Assembly: GCA_963809385.1 (NCBI GenBank)
Contig: CAWEJL010000006.1
Location: 254,545-318,544 of the forward strand
Direction: 5' to 3'
Length of the DNA stretch: 64,000 bases
DNA from: JAKAIY01 sp963809385
GTDB lineage: Bacteria; Chloroflexota; Ktedonobacteria; Ktedonobacterales; JADMIN01
Below, piece by piece: positions 26,257-34,374 of this stretch. The notes under the pieces were generated by a model. The model was not told where the DNA came from. It did not search any database and saw only the letters and a list, made by a program, of their open reading frames with translations. The translations under genes were made by a program, and so were the position numbers. Within the stretch, counting starts at the first letter, position 1, and the number at the start of each line of letters is the position of its first letter.

Positions 26257-26466
26257 GACGAGGGGTGAACGGATCGTCTTGTGCGCGCTGGTCGCAGGTC
26301 ACACTGCCGATCCAAACGAGGTGACGCTGAGGGCGAGGTCCGAACAGCGACGCCGTCTGCGAGACGCAATGGACCACGACACGGCAGCGAACCTGCCAGG
26401 TGTATTTGGGGGCATGGATCTCTTCTCAGCTTCGTGGTCCAGAGCCTAGCTCATGCCCCCATAGCG

Positions 26467-26519
26467 CCAAACGCCAATTACGTCTGGATGACCACATCCA
26501 GACGTAATTAGGCGTTTGG
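26467..26519. other. Near-perfect 24-bp hairpin between convergent genes
   Basis: The left arm (26467-26490) begins ccaaacgcc and ends ctggatg; after a 4-base loop (acca) the right arm (26495-26519) is its reverse complement with a single extra base. The stop codon of the DUF1269-like gene on the minus strand lies inside the right arm. It could be a bidirectional terminator (no T-run on either side), a MITE-like remnant or a recombination site. Confidence 0.85.
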
Positions 26520-27058
26520 ACTGGCTCCCGTCGTCTCAGTACCCCAACTCGACGGGAGCTCATTGACCATCTGATCGAAGTCTTTGTCGAACTCTGCGGA
26601 GTCAACCGGGGCCTGGCACTCATACTGCTGAACGGCATGGGTCACTGCCTGCTGCAGTTTCTGCTGCAACCGTGATTCGCCCAGCACGACCAGCGCTGCG
26701 GTGTTGGCATTCAGCATGGCGCCGATCTGCTTCATGTCGTCACACGCGACATCCCCTTCGCCAGGTGCCCACCCACGGCCCCTGCCGCCGCTCCGGCCGC
26801 CGCCCCAGCGAGAATCGAGGGTGGGAAGACCAGGCCGACGAGCCCGCCGATGGCGGCGCCAGTCCAGCCGCCGTGCTGCGTCGGCTTCTCGCGCTTGCTG
26901 ACGTGCACCTTGCCGGCGGCGTCCTTATTGATGATGGCGGCGTCGTAGGTGGCGATCACGCCATTCTTGTACAAGACTTTGGCCGCCTCGTAGTCGGTTT
27001 CGGCGTCATTGATACTATTGTAGGTCGCTACATCCAGGAACACGGGCTTGTCAGACAT
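26508..27058 (-). CDS. DUF1269-like membrane protein, split by a frameshift
   Basis: From the ATG at 27058 the product reads MSDKPVFLDVATYN, then EKPTQHGGWTGAAIGGLVGLVF with a Gly/Ala-rich hairpin of membrane helices, and ends GMSRVTT at 26732. The next frame starts within 4 bases and continues MKQIGAMLNANTAALVVLGESRL to 26508. DUF1269 proteins have both parts in one chain (GMSR then D-x-K-x-L-G), so one missing base near 26745 explains the split. The function is unknown; these small proteins are often stress-linked. The stop lies inside the hairpin at 26467-26519. Confidence 0.7.
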
Positions 27059-27315
27059 GGTCTCTGGTCCTTTCCAACGTCCCGACCCTCCATGAATCTG
27101 AACCCACGTGTCCGCTTGAGGTCAAGGAAGCGCGCTCGACCGAGCGAGAGAAAACGTCCACGCAACCGAAGCGCAGCGCTGTCCTAACTGTCGTAGGAAA
27201 CATTTGCACCGAGATGTACAGCCTATGGGGACATCAATCGAGCGTATGCGGCCAGACTCCTGACCGCGCGCCAGACGAATGGCGTGGTGGGGTTGAGGAG
27301 CGTGGCGCCGTCACA

Positions 27316-27896
27316 TTAGTGTGGCGGCGATTGTGGCGGCGATTGTGGCGGCGATTGTGGCGGCGATTGTGGCGGCGATTGTGGCGGCGATTGTGGCGGC
27401 GATTGTGGCGTCACGCCCAACGACTGAGCAAGGCTGGTCAGCATCGCCTCGTCCGCGCTAGCCTCGTGACCACCGATGCCGAAGATACCGCCCTTCTGCC
27501 CTGCCCGCGCCGTGACCTCGGCGATGTTATACAGGTAGTAGCGGAACCCTTGAACCTCGCCGGGGAAACACGCGCCACGACCGCCACCGCGTCCAGCACA
27601 CCCTGAAGCGCCTGCGCGCGCGTTTGCTCGGCTGTTAGCTTCTTGCTATTCGTCACCAGGTCGGGCTGAGGAGGCGCGGCGCCGTTCTTCGTGTCCTCGG
27701 TCAACGCATTCGTGAGCGCGTTGCGCGCAGTTTGGGGTGGATCGTTGGTCATGGCTTTGAGGACGCCTTTCGACTCCTCATAGATTTCAACAGAATTCGG
27801 ACGGTCGCCACTGATGGCGACGTAGAGGCCCGCCAGAATGGGCGCTTGCTGTATCGTCGCCCACTGGCTCGCCGTGTAGTTGTCGCGTATGGACAT
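27316..27896 (-). CDS. Hypothetical protein with C-terminal SPPQ repeats, one frameshift
   Basis: The first 112 residues (MSIRDNYTASQWATIQQAP, ILAGLYVAISG, LQGVLDAVAVVARVSP) are followed by a frame break near 27560. The next frame continues sensibly with GEVQGFRYYLYNIAEVTARA, GGIFGIGG and ADEAMLTSLAQSLGVTPQ. The tail is eight copies of Ser-Pro-Pro-Gln/His encoded by a 12-bp tandem repeat, ending at a TAA at 27316-27318. I recognise no family. The tail could be a flexible linker that varies in length by replication slippage. It lies upstream of the DUF1269-like gene on the same strand. Confidence 0.55.
27321..27410. repeat. 12-bp tandem repeat gtggcggcgatt x7.5
   Basis: Seven exact units start at 27321, 27333, 27345, 27357, 27369, 27381 and 27393, then a partial gtggcg. 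The units are identical to the base. They encode SPPQ on the minus strand at the end of the gene above. Confidence 0.95.
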
Positions 27897-28229
27897 CAGT
27901 CACACCTTTCTGGGCGCCAGCCTCACAGGCGCGCACCCTCTAACGGTCTCTCACAAGCATCAGGCGCAAGCCATGTGCCATGCGCGCTCAACTGGTGGGA
28001 TTAGGGCGCTCGTGGCGCGTAGCGTCACGGATTGGGGCTCATCGTCCTCATAGTCTGGGCCATCCGGAAGCATGGATGGGCGCTAACCGCGAACCGCGAG
28101 GTATGCCCGTCCTGTTGGCGCGAGGGCGCTAGAACGGCTGCGACCTATAGGGCGAACGGAGCCATTGCGGGCGGCTCCCGCGCCTTCGCGCCTCGCGTCG
28201 CTCCATCGCCGCTCCATCGCCGCTCCATA

Positions 28230-28327
28230 GATGCTAGAATGGTGGCGCGACGGACATCCAAGGAGACGGCGGCATGGCGGACAACACGCTCTACTACGGC
28301 GAAAACCTCGACATCCTGCGGCGCTAG
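28230..28327 (+). pseudogene. 5' stub of a DNA methyltransferase gene, copy 2
   Basis: A leader ('gctagaatggtggcgcgacg', 'gacatccaaggagacggcgg') and the ATG at 28274 open a 17-codon frame, MADNTLYYGENLDILRR, then TAG. Y-Y-G-x-N-L-x-I-L-R-R is the standard N-terminus of type III-like N6-adenine methyltransferases; the NPPF/DPPF catalytic part is gone. The adjoining stretch 28330-28604 shows no supportable gene, and 27900-28229 is likewise without one. Confidence 0.6.
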
Positions 28328-28604
28328 CCCAGTTGCCCACCCTGCGCCACCAACATCACCTCCCACCGCGGCCGCACTCCCCACCTCCGCCCCAAGCCAC
28401 CCGCGCGCGGCCAGCGCCCGACACGAAGCCGCGCCCTGCGCCATTCTCGCGATTGCACTCTCTTTCCTCTTGCATGTAATGGAACATTTGATCTACACTT
28501 GCCGCCAGAGACCTGACGCTGGGTTGGCTCGAACGCCAGCCCATCGGAGCGCTCAGGCGGGCAGGCGGAGGAGGAGCGGAGGGCGCTCCGGGGAGGATGG
28601 TCGC

Positions 28605-29837
28605 ATGCGGAACGCGACGAGGGCCGCGCCGGTCGCTGAAGCGGAGACGGCGGAAACGGCGGAGACGGCGGGCCAGGAAACCGGGCAGGCCAGCCGGGTG
28701 GGCTACGCGCCAATCGTGCGGGTGGACGCCGCGCGGCGCGAGATCGAGCTGTGCGCCACCAGCGAGGCGCTGGACGCGCACGGCACGATCTTCGACTACG
28801 AGGCCAGCAAAGACGCCTTCACGCGCTGGATCGGCAACGTGCGCGAGATGCACGAGCGGCGCGCCGTCGGCCAGCGCGTGGAGGTGCGCTGCGACGACGA
28901 GACGCGGCGCGTCTACGTCCGCGTGCGCATCTCGCGCGGTGCGCAGGACACCTGGGAGAAGGTGCTGGATGGCACGCTGCGCGGCGCGAGCATCGGCGCC
29001 AGCAACGTCGTCTGGCGGCGCGAGCGGCGCGTCTCCAGCGGTCGCGGGCGGGCGGTGAATGTCGCCACGCGCTACGACCTGGCCGAGCTGAGCCTGGTGG
29101 ACAATCCCAGCAACCCCGACGCGCTCGGCGTCACCATCGTCCGCGACGCCGAGCCGGATCTGGCCGTGCTCGACAGCATGGACACAGAAAACACCGAGGC
29201 GAACGTTGACGCGGTGGATGGCGAGCTGACCAATCGCGCCAGTGATCAGGCCGGAGACGCCGCCGCGCCCGCCGGGGAGGATTCGGGCCAGCCGGACGCG
29301 GCGACGGCGGCGCGCGAGACGCTGCACGGCGCGGCGCGGGCGGTCCTCGCGGGCTGCGGCTGCGCGCTCTGCGAGCTGGCGCTGGCGGCGCTCGACCCCG
29401 ACGACGACGGCGCCCCCAACCCCCTCTCCCGCGAGGAGCGGGGGAGGGCGGACGCAGCCACCGCGCGGGTGACAGCGGCGGCGCTGCGGGCCAGCGCGCG
29501 GGAGCTGGCGCGGATGGATGAGGCGCTGCGGGCGCTGATGGAGGAGCGGCGGGCGGAACGGGGCGCGCCGCCGGACGCGGTGACGGCGGAGGCGGAGGTG
29601 GCGGCGCTGCGGGCGCGCGTCGAGCGGCTGGAGGCGCAGCCGCTGCCCGGTGGCCCCGCCGCCCGCGCGGTCGAGAAGACGCTCGCCGCCGTCCCGCTCG
29701 ACGGCTATGGCATGCCGCCCGCGAGCGGCGCGGAAAGCCTTACCGCACTGGAGGCGCTGGCCGGACGCCTGCGGGACCCGCAGGCGCAGATGGCCGTCGC
29801 CGCCGAGATGATCCGCTTGCAGCAAGGGCAGGGATAG
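28605..29837 (+). CDS. Phage prohead protease-like protein (XkdF/HK97 type)
   Basis: A 410-residue protein. The N-terminal ~170 residues carry the prohead-protease-like fold: GYAPIVRVDAARREIELCAT, EALDAHGTIFDYEASKDAF, GNVREMHERRAVGQ (candidate catalytic His), LRGASIGASNVVW (candidate Ser) and YDLAELSLVDNPSNPDALG. The C-terminal half is Ala/Glu-rich and partly coiled-coil, as in scaffold fusions. GGGGAGGATGG precedes the ATG at 28605. A family C repeat is translated in frame as PNPLSREERG near residue 275, so a host repeat has inserted into the coding region. It would mature capsids together with the next gene. Confidence 0.8.
   Translation: MRNATRAAPVAEAETAETAETAGQETGQASRVGYAPIVRVDAARREIELCATSEALDAHGTIFDYEASKDAFTRWIGNVREMHERRAVGQRVEVRCDDETRRVYVRVRISRGAQDTWEKVLDGTLRGASIGASNVVWRRERRVSSGRGRAVNVATRYDLAELSLVDNPSNPDALGVTIVRDAEPDLAVLDSMDTENTEANVDAVDGELTNRASDQAGDAAAPAGEDSGQPDAATAARETLHGAARAVLAGCGCALCELALAALDPDDDGAPNPLSREERGRADAATARVTAAALRASARELARMDEALRALMEERRAERGAPPDAVTAEAEVAALRARVERLEAQPLPGGPAARAVEKTLAAVPLDGYGMPPASGAESLTALEALAGRLRDPQAQMAVAAEMIRLQQGQG
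29415..29452. repeat. Family C repeat inside a coding sequence
   Basis: 'cccaaccccctctcccgcga' followed by 'ggagcgggggaggg' lies within the protease gene and keeps its frame open. Confidence 0.8.
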
Positions 29838-29839
29838 GG

Positions 29840-29995
29840 GCCTCATCCGGCCTGCGGCCACCTTCTCCTCTGCGGAGGAGAAGGCCCCGCGCAGCCATTC
29901 CTCGCGGGGCGAGATGGTTTGCCCACGCGACACGCGCCCGCTGCGGGTTCCCCCTCGCCTCCGCAGAGGAGAGGGGGTCAGGGGGTGAGGCCCCC
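29840..29995. repeat. Two family C repeats
   Basis: 'cctcatccggcctgcggcca' with 'ccttctcctctgcggaggag' lies at 29840-29885, and an inverted copy ('cctccgcagaggagaggggg') at 29958-29990. Together they fill the gap between the protease and capsid genes. Confidence 0.75.
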
Positions 29996-30030
29996 CACAA
30001 CACACCATACATAAAGGAGCAACCCACACC

Positions 30031-31560
30031 ATGGCCACGATACCCTATACCACGGCGCCGGGCGCGCAGCCTGGCCAGAGCGTCAGCGATGAGACGGTGA
30101 CGCTGGTGCGCGAGGCGATGAGCGACGCGACGCGCGCGATCACGACCAGCACGGGCCTGACGGGCTACGAGCTTGAGCGGCCCGCGAAGGTGATTGTGCC
30201 GGTGGTCACGCCGCTGGTGAACATGCTGCCGAGGCGGCGCGGCGCGGGCGTGGATGTCGTCCACTGGAAGGCGATCACCAGCTTCGACACCGCGCGCAAC
30301 TGGGGCACGCTGGCCGAGGGCGCGCTGCCCAGCCAGGTCAGCTACGCCGTCGCGCCGATGCAGAACACCGTGCAGACGATCGGCCTGATGAACCAGGTCA
30401 GCTTCCAGGCGCAGTGGCGCGGGCGCTCGCTGGAGGCCGACGTGCGGGCGCGGCGCATCGCCGAGCTGCTCTATCAGCTGAAGATGACCGAGGAGCGCTG
30501 GGTCCTGGGCGCCTCCACGCTGCTGATGGTCCCGCCCGCGCCTGCGCTGGTCACGGCGGCGACGGGCGGCGCGGTCGCGGCGGGAACCTACTGGGCGCAG
30601 GTGACGGCGAAGAACGCGCAGGGCGAGACACTCGGCTCGACGGCGGCGAAAATCGCCACCACTGGCGCGACCTCAACCATCACCATCACCATTTTCACCG
30701 TGCCAAACGCCACGCAGTACAACGTCTACATTGGCTCCGGCGCCTCGCAGCCCGCGGCGTCGGCAATGTGGCTCCAGGCGGGCCTCTCCGGCGCCAACGC
30801 CGCGCAGCCCGCCGTCGGCGCGACGGTCACACTCTCCGACGGCGTGACCACCATGCCCTCCGGCGAGGTCAATCCGGGCATCCTGACGGTGACGCTGGCC
30901 GCCGCGCCCGCCACCAGCGGCACGGCGCTCTCGACCGTGACGGCCAACACCGCCAAGACCTTCGTGGATGGGTCGGGCAATCCGCTGATGTGGGACGGGC
31001 TGATCGCGCAGGCGCTGCTCAACGCCAGCCAGGCCAACGGCGCGACGCTCGGCGCGCAGGTGGCGCAGCCCGCCGACCCCACCGGGCGGCTGGCGCTCTC
31101 CGACATGGACAACCTGCTGGCCTCGATGTACCTCCAGGCGGCGGGCGACCCTGACGTGATTGTGATGAACCCCCTCGACAACGTGCGGCTGACTAACCTC
31201 GTCGTCGGCGCGGGCCAGTTGCGCTACGTCGTGCAGGCGGGCGAGAGCGCCGACCAGGGCCAGCTGACCGCGCAGTACCGGGTGACGCGCTACCTCAACA
31301 AGTCTACTGGCAAAGAGATGCCGATCATTATTGACCGCTACTGCCCGCAGGGGCATATCGTCTTCCTGCCGCTGACGACGCCCTTCCCGACGCCGGAGGT
31401 CGCCAGCGCGGTTGAGATCGAGACCAATCAGGAATACTGGGGCGTGGATTTCGCGCTGACCGACAGCAATTTCCGGTTCGCCGACTACGTAGACGAGACG
31501 CTGAAGGTCTACTTCCTCGGCGGGCTGGGCGTGCTGCGCGGCCTGTATCCCAGCTTTTAG
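30031..31560 (+). CDS. Phage major capsid protein with inserted Ig-like domain
   Basis: A 509-residue protein. The N-terminal part (LPRRRGAGVDVVHWKAITSF, GLMNQVSFQAQWRGRSLEAD, QLKMTEERWVLGAS) and the C-terminal part (DPDVIVMNPLDNVRL, IIIDRYCPQGHIVFLPL, WGVDFALTDSNFRFADYVDE) resemble major capsid proteins of tailed phages. Between residues ~172 and 285 a separate Thr/Gly-rich beta domain is inserted (GTYWAQVTAKNAQGET, VPNATQYNVYIGSG), as in capsids with a fibronectin/Ig-like surface domain. AAAGGAG precedes the ATG. It lies after the protease, the normal phage order. Confidence 0.78.
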   Translation: MATIPYTTAPGAQPGQSVSDETVTLVREAMSDATRAITTSTGLTGYELERPAKVIVPVVTPLVNMLPRRRGAGVDVVHWKAITSFDTARNWGTLAEGALPSQVSYAVAPMQNTVQTIGLMNQVSFQAQWRGRSLEADVRARRIAELLYQLKMTEERWVLGASTLLMVPPAPALVTAATGGAVAAGTYWAQVTAKNAQGETLGSTAAKIATTGATSTITITIFTVPNATQYNVYIGSGASQPAASAMWLQAGLSGANAAQPAVGATVTLSDGVTTMPSGEVNPGILTVTLAAAPATSGTALSTVTANTAKTFVDGSGNPLMWDGLIAQALLNASQANGATLGAQVAQPADPTGRLALSDMDNLLASMYLQAAGDPDVIVMNPLDNVRLTNLVVGAGQLRYVVQAGESADQGQLTAQYRVTRYLNKSTGKEMPIIIDRYCPQGHIVFLPLTTPFPTPEVASAVEIETNQEYWGVDFALTDSNFRFADYVDETLKVYFLGGLGVLRGLYPSF

Positions 31561-31587
31561 GGGGCAGGCGCAGGAGCAAGCGCAGGC

Positions 31588-31815
31588 GAATGAATTCGCG
31601 CCTGAAGGGCCCCATGCGGGAACCCCGAACCCGCATGGGGGCTTCGCGCCACTCGCCTCACGGCCCACGAGGTCCGCCTGCGCGGACCCGGATCAGGACC
31701 CGCGCAGGTGGGTCTCGTGGCGGCTTGCCGCCTTGAGGCGCGGTTTCAACCGCCCGGCGTTTACCTCCCCTCTCCTATGGGAGAGGGGCCGGGGATGAAG
31801 TCGGGGTGAGGTCGC
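31588..31815. repeat. Family A element followed by a family C hairpin
   Basis: The 370-base gap after the capsid gene holds a full-length family A copy (31588-31752, opening 'gaattcgcgcctgaagg' and closing 'cgccttgaggcgcggtt', with an inner palindrome ccccatgcggg/cccgcatgggg). A family C hairpin (ccctctcctatgggagaggg, from 31769) follows. The remaining ~110 bases before the YggT gene show nothing else. Confidence 0.8.
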
Positions 31816-31931
31816 GAAACGCCGCCCGATGCGTTGGCGCCAAGGTTGCATTCATTGTTCCTCAAGATGCGCCCACGCCGTGCGCAGTTCTGGTCGCGTT
31901 GGAGCGAGGGCGCTAGGAGGTTCCAATCGTC

Positions 31932-32402
31932 ATGAATCCCGTGGAGCCACCCGCGGAGCCGCCGCGCAACGTCTGGCCAGATGTCGCGCCCGCGCTGCCG
32001 TCGGAGACAACAAGTCCCAATCCTGCGCTGCAGGGGCAAATTCCCGCGCCGCCATATGACGCGACCTTGACGCCGCGCCGGCCAAAGCGGCGCTGGTGGT
32101 CAGTCGGGCGCGTCCGTCAGATTATCTTTTTCCTGTTGAGCGTGCTGGAGACGCTGCTCATCATTCGCTTCTTCCTGAAGCTGCTGGCGGCCAACCCCGA
32201 CGCAGTGTTCACAGTCTTCATCTATGGCGTGACCGAGCTGTTCGTCGCCCCGTTCGAGGGCGTATTTCCCAGCCCGCAAACAAGTGGCAGCGTGCTGGAT
32301 CTCGCGACGCTGCTGGCGATGATCGTCTATGCCCTGCTCGCCTGGCTGACTGTTGGCGCGATCGAGACAGTGACCAGCCGGCGTCCGGTGCGCGCCACCT
32401 GA
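31932..32402 (+). CDS. YggT family membrane protein
   Basis: A 156-residue protein. A Pro-rich cytoplasmic N-terminus (~55 residues) precedes a YggT domain with IIFFLLSVLETLLIIRFFLKLL, TELFVAPFEGVFP and a C-terminal LATLLAMIVYALLAWLTVGAI. YggT proteins are small membrane proteins of unclear role (osmotic stress, cell division neighbourhoods). Its position inside a phage head module is unexpected and suggests insertion or rearrangement. AGGAGG lies 9 bases before the ATG. Confidence 0.8.
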   Translation: MNPVEPPAEPPRNVWPDVAPALPSETTSPNPALQGQIPAPPYDATLTPRRPKRRWWSVGRVRQIIFFLLSVLETLLIIRFFLKLLAANPDAVFTVFIYGVTELFVAPFEGVFPSPQTSGSVLDLATLLAMIVYALLAWLTVGAIETVTSRRPVRAT

Positions 32403-32472
32403 GCGATCCAGGCGCGCCCGCGCGCCAACGCGACGGCGCGGTGGTGGATGTGTGGAGTGGAGGAATGCCGTT

Positions 32473-33363
32473 ATGGGAGCGATGGGAGGCGTTAGCGCCT
32501 ATCTGGATACCGGCGAATATCTGCGCGCGGCGACCAATCAGGAGACGGCCTCGCTGCTGGGGCTGAACACGACGCTGACGGCGAGTGTCGTGGCGGGCGC
32601 GACGGCGCTGCCTGTCGTAGCGTCGGCGGGCTGGGCGGCGGGGCCGCTCTGGCTGCTGGACGGGCCGTACTCCGAGGCCGTCCAGGTCGTGACCGCGCCG
32701 GACGGCGTGACGCTGACGCTGGCGGCGCCGGGCGTGACGCAGGCCCACGCGGCGGGCGTCTCCGCCAGCCAGGCGGGGGCGTCGGGCGCGCTGGCGGAGA
32801 TCATCCTGCGGGCCAGCGCGTGGGCTGAGAGCTATTGCCGCCAGGGCGCGCCGGGCAGCCGCTCGCTTTTCGCCCTCTCACGGGTAGAGCGCTGGGGCCT
32901 GCCGGGCGCCCGCGCCTGGCGCGAGCCGGATGGCGGTCTGACCGTCCGCCCGGCGCACTTCCCGGCGCAGACGGTCACCTCGCTGACCGTCGAAACCTTC
33001 CCTGGCGCCAGCGCGGCGCTGGATGTGACGCAGATCGAGCTAACCGCCAGCGGCTCGCTGATCGAGGTTCCCGCTCCCGCGCTGGCGTCCTTCGCGGCGC
33101 CGCTGGGCGGCTCATCCCGCTGCTGGGTGACGCTGGGCTACACCGGCGGTGTCACGCCCGGCGCGGTTCCCGGCGAGCTACGGCAGGCGCTGGTGTGGGT
33201 GGTGAGCGACTTCCTGGCGCAGCGGCGCAACCCCACTGGCGCGGCGGCGGTGCGCATGGGCCGCTTCGAGCTACAGGCCCGCCCGCGCGAGGACCCCAGC
33301 GGTGACTCGATCCTGCTGATCCAGGCCAAAGCCGCGCTGCAACCGTGGCGAATGGAATGGTGA
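32473..33363 (+). CDS. Phage head-tail connector-like protein
   Basis: A 296-residue protein. Its C-terminal half resembles gp6-like connectors: SWAESYCRQ-type helix (ASAWAESYCRQGAPGS), FPAQTVTSLTVETFPG, CWVTLGYTGGVTPGAVPGELRQALVWVVSDFLAQRRNP and GDSILLIQAKAALQPWR. An N-terminal beta-rich part (TASVVAGATALPVVASAG, PYSEAVQV) is extra. The ATG at 32473 is chosen for the GGAGG upstream. It follows protease and capsid in phage order, with YggT interrupting. Confidence 0.65.
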   Translation: MGAMGGVSAYLDTGEYLRAATNQETASLLGLNTTLTASVVAGATALPVVASAGWAAGPLWLLDGPYSEAVQVVTAPDGVTLTLAAPGVTQAHAAGVSASQAGASGALAEIILRASAWAESYCRQGAPGSRSLFALSRVERWGLPGARAWREPDGGLTVRPAHFPAQTVTSLTVETFPGASAALDVTQIELTASGSLIEVPAPALASFAAPLGGSSRCWVTLGYTGGVTPGAVPGELRQALVWVVSDFLAQRRNPTGAAAVRMGRFELQARPREDPSGDSILLIQAKAALQPWRMEW

Positions 33364-33384
33364 GTGAAGGGAGGGGGCGCGATG

Positions 33385-33460
33385 GGCGGCGCGGCCTTGA
33401 AAGGCCGGCGCACGGTGGAGGGACGGCGTGGCTTGAAAGACCGGCACACGGGGACGAGGC
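33385..33460. repeat. Two family B repeats
   Basis: 'gcggccttgaaaggccggcg' with 'cacgg' at 33389 and a diverged copy ('ggcttgaaagaccggcacac') at 33428, right after the connector gene. Confidence 0.75.
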
Positions 33461-33484
33461 ATGAATGCCCTGGCGTGGTGGCGG

Positions 33485-33964
33485 CTACTCGCCGCCGTGC
33501 GTCAGCGGGTCGCCAGCTTGCTCATACCCAACGGGAAGAACGCTCGCCTGGCCATCGATCTCCGTCAGCGGCAGTTTGTTGACGCGACAGAAACGCTCCA
33601 GCGACTCGAACTCCGCATAGTATCCAGCGCCTGGCCGGGGCTCATCCTCGACGAACCGCTCGACGCGCCCGTTCGCAAGATTCACGACCTTTTCGTCTGG
33701 CGCGATCATCGGCGCGAAGTAGACGTTGACACGCTGATCTTGCAACTGGTGTGGCGTCTGAACGCCCAGGTTGTTTTCCGCCCATTCAAACCCTTCCACA
33801 AAGCCCTCCAATCCTTCGGTGCGAAGCGCACAGGTTGCGTTTCGCGCGCCGCCGCATGGCGCGGCATGGCCATGCGCCTGCACTCTCCGTGCCATATGTG
33901 GGTTGGCGTCGCGGCGATGGCGCCGCTCTCGATATTTGCGCATGGCGTTAGTCAGGCGTGTCAT
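33485..33964 (-). CDS. Unrecognised protein on the opposite strand within the phage module
   Basis: The minus frame ending at 33485 has GC-rich third positions and a protein-like sequence (GLEGFVEGFEWAENNLG, RVNVYFAPMIAPDEKVVNL, GYYAEFESLERFCRVNKL). The opposite plus frame (33461-33960) is also open but reads less convincingly. The start is uncertain: 33964, 33943 and 33895 are candidates and none has a good ribosome site. I recognise no family. It may be a truncated insertion in the phage module. Confidence 0.35.
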   Translation of the reverse strand: MTRLTNAMRKYRERRHRRDANPHMARRVQAHGHAAPCGGARNATCALRTEGLEGFVEGFEWAENNLGVQTPHQLQDQRVNVYFAPMIAPDEKVVNLANGRVERFVEDEPRPGAGYYAEFESLERFCRVNKLPLTEIDGQASVLPVGYEQAGDPLTHGGE

Positions 33965-33979
33965 GAGGAGGTGGTGGCG

Positions 33980-34297
33980 ATGATCTTTACAACGGTACGG
34001 GTGGAACGCCCGGAGGGGACGGTCATGGCGTCCGGCGTCGCGGTGATGATCGAGCCAGCGGCGGCGAACGATCTGGAGCGGGTGGACTTCGAGGGCGCGC
34101 GGCCATTCGATCTGGTCTGGATCAGCACGACACAGGGCGTCCCAGCGCTGCCGCTGCGGCGGCGCGACACGCTCTTCGACGAGCGCAACACTGACCCAGA
34201 GACGGGCGCGCTGGCGAAGTACCGCGTCACCGGCGCGGTGGAGACCTTCGACGGCGACCATCAGGAAGCGCTCTGCGAACGGGTGGTCGGCGGCTAA
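33980..34297 (+). CDS. Small phage-type protein (possible head closure)
   Basis: A 105-residue protein with IFTTVRVERPEGTVMASGVAV, PFDLVWISTTQGVPALPLRRRD and ALAKYRVTGAVETFDGDHQEAL. The ATG at 33980 follows GAGGAGGTGG. The size, the beta-rich pattern and the place two genes after the capsid suggest a head-closure or stopper protein, but this is inference from position. I recognise no specific family. Confidence 0.55.
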   Translation: MIFTTVRVERPEGTVMASGVAVMIEPAAANDLERVDFEGARPFDLVWISTTQGVPALPLRRRDTLFDERNTDPETGALAKYRVTGAVETFDGDHQEALCERVVGG

Positions 34298-34298
34298 C

Positions 34299-34340
34299 CT
34301 CACCCCCGCCCCCTCTCCTTGGAGGAGAGGGGAGCGTGGG
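34299..34340. repeat. Family C hairpin
   Basis: 'cctcacccccgccccctctc' with 'cttggaggagaggggag' directly follows the stop at 34297. Confidence 0.75.
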
Positions 34341-34374
34341 GTGGAGGTAATGAGAGTGGAGGTGGGAAAACGCT

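Noticed and set aside
27321..27410. CRISPR-like array
   Set aside because: The units are contiguous 12-mers without spacers and encode a peptide repeat.
28356..30038. Long minus-strand frame opposite the prohead protease
   Set aside because: The plus-strand protease has recognisable motifs and a ribosome site; the minus product is His/Arg-rich without family features.
33461..33979. Plus-strand phage gene in frame with the 33980 gene
   Set aside because: The open frame begins in a family B repeat and has no start signal; the strong ribosome site at 33966-33975 marks 33980 as the true start.
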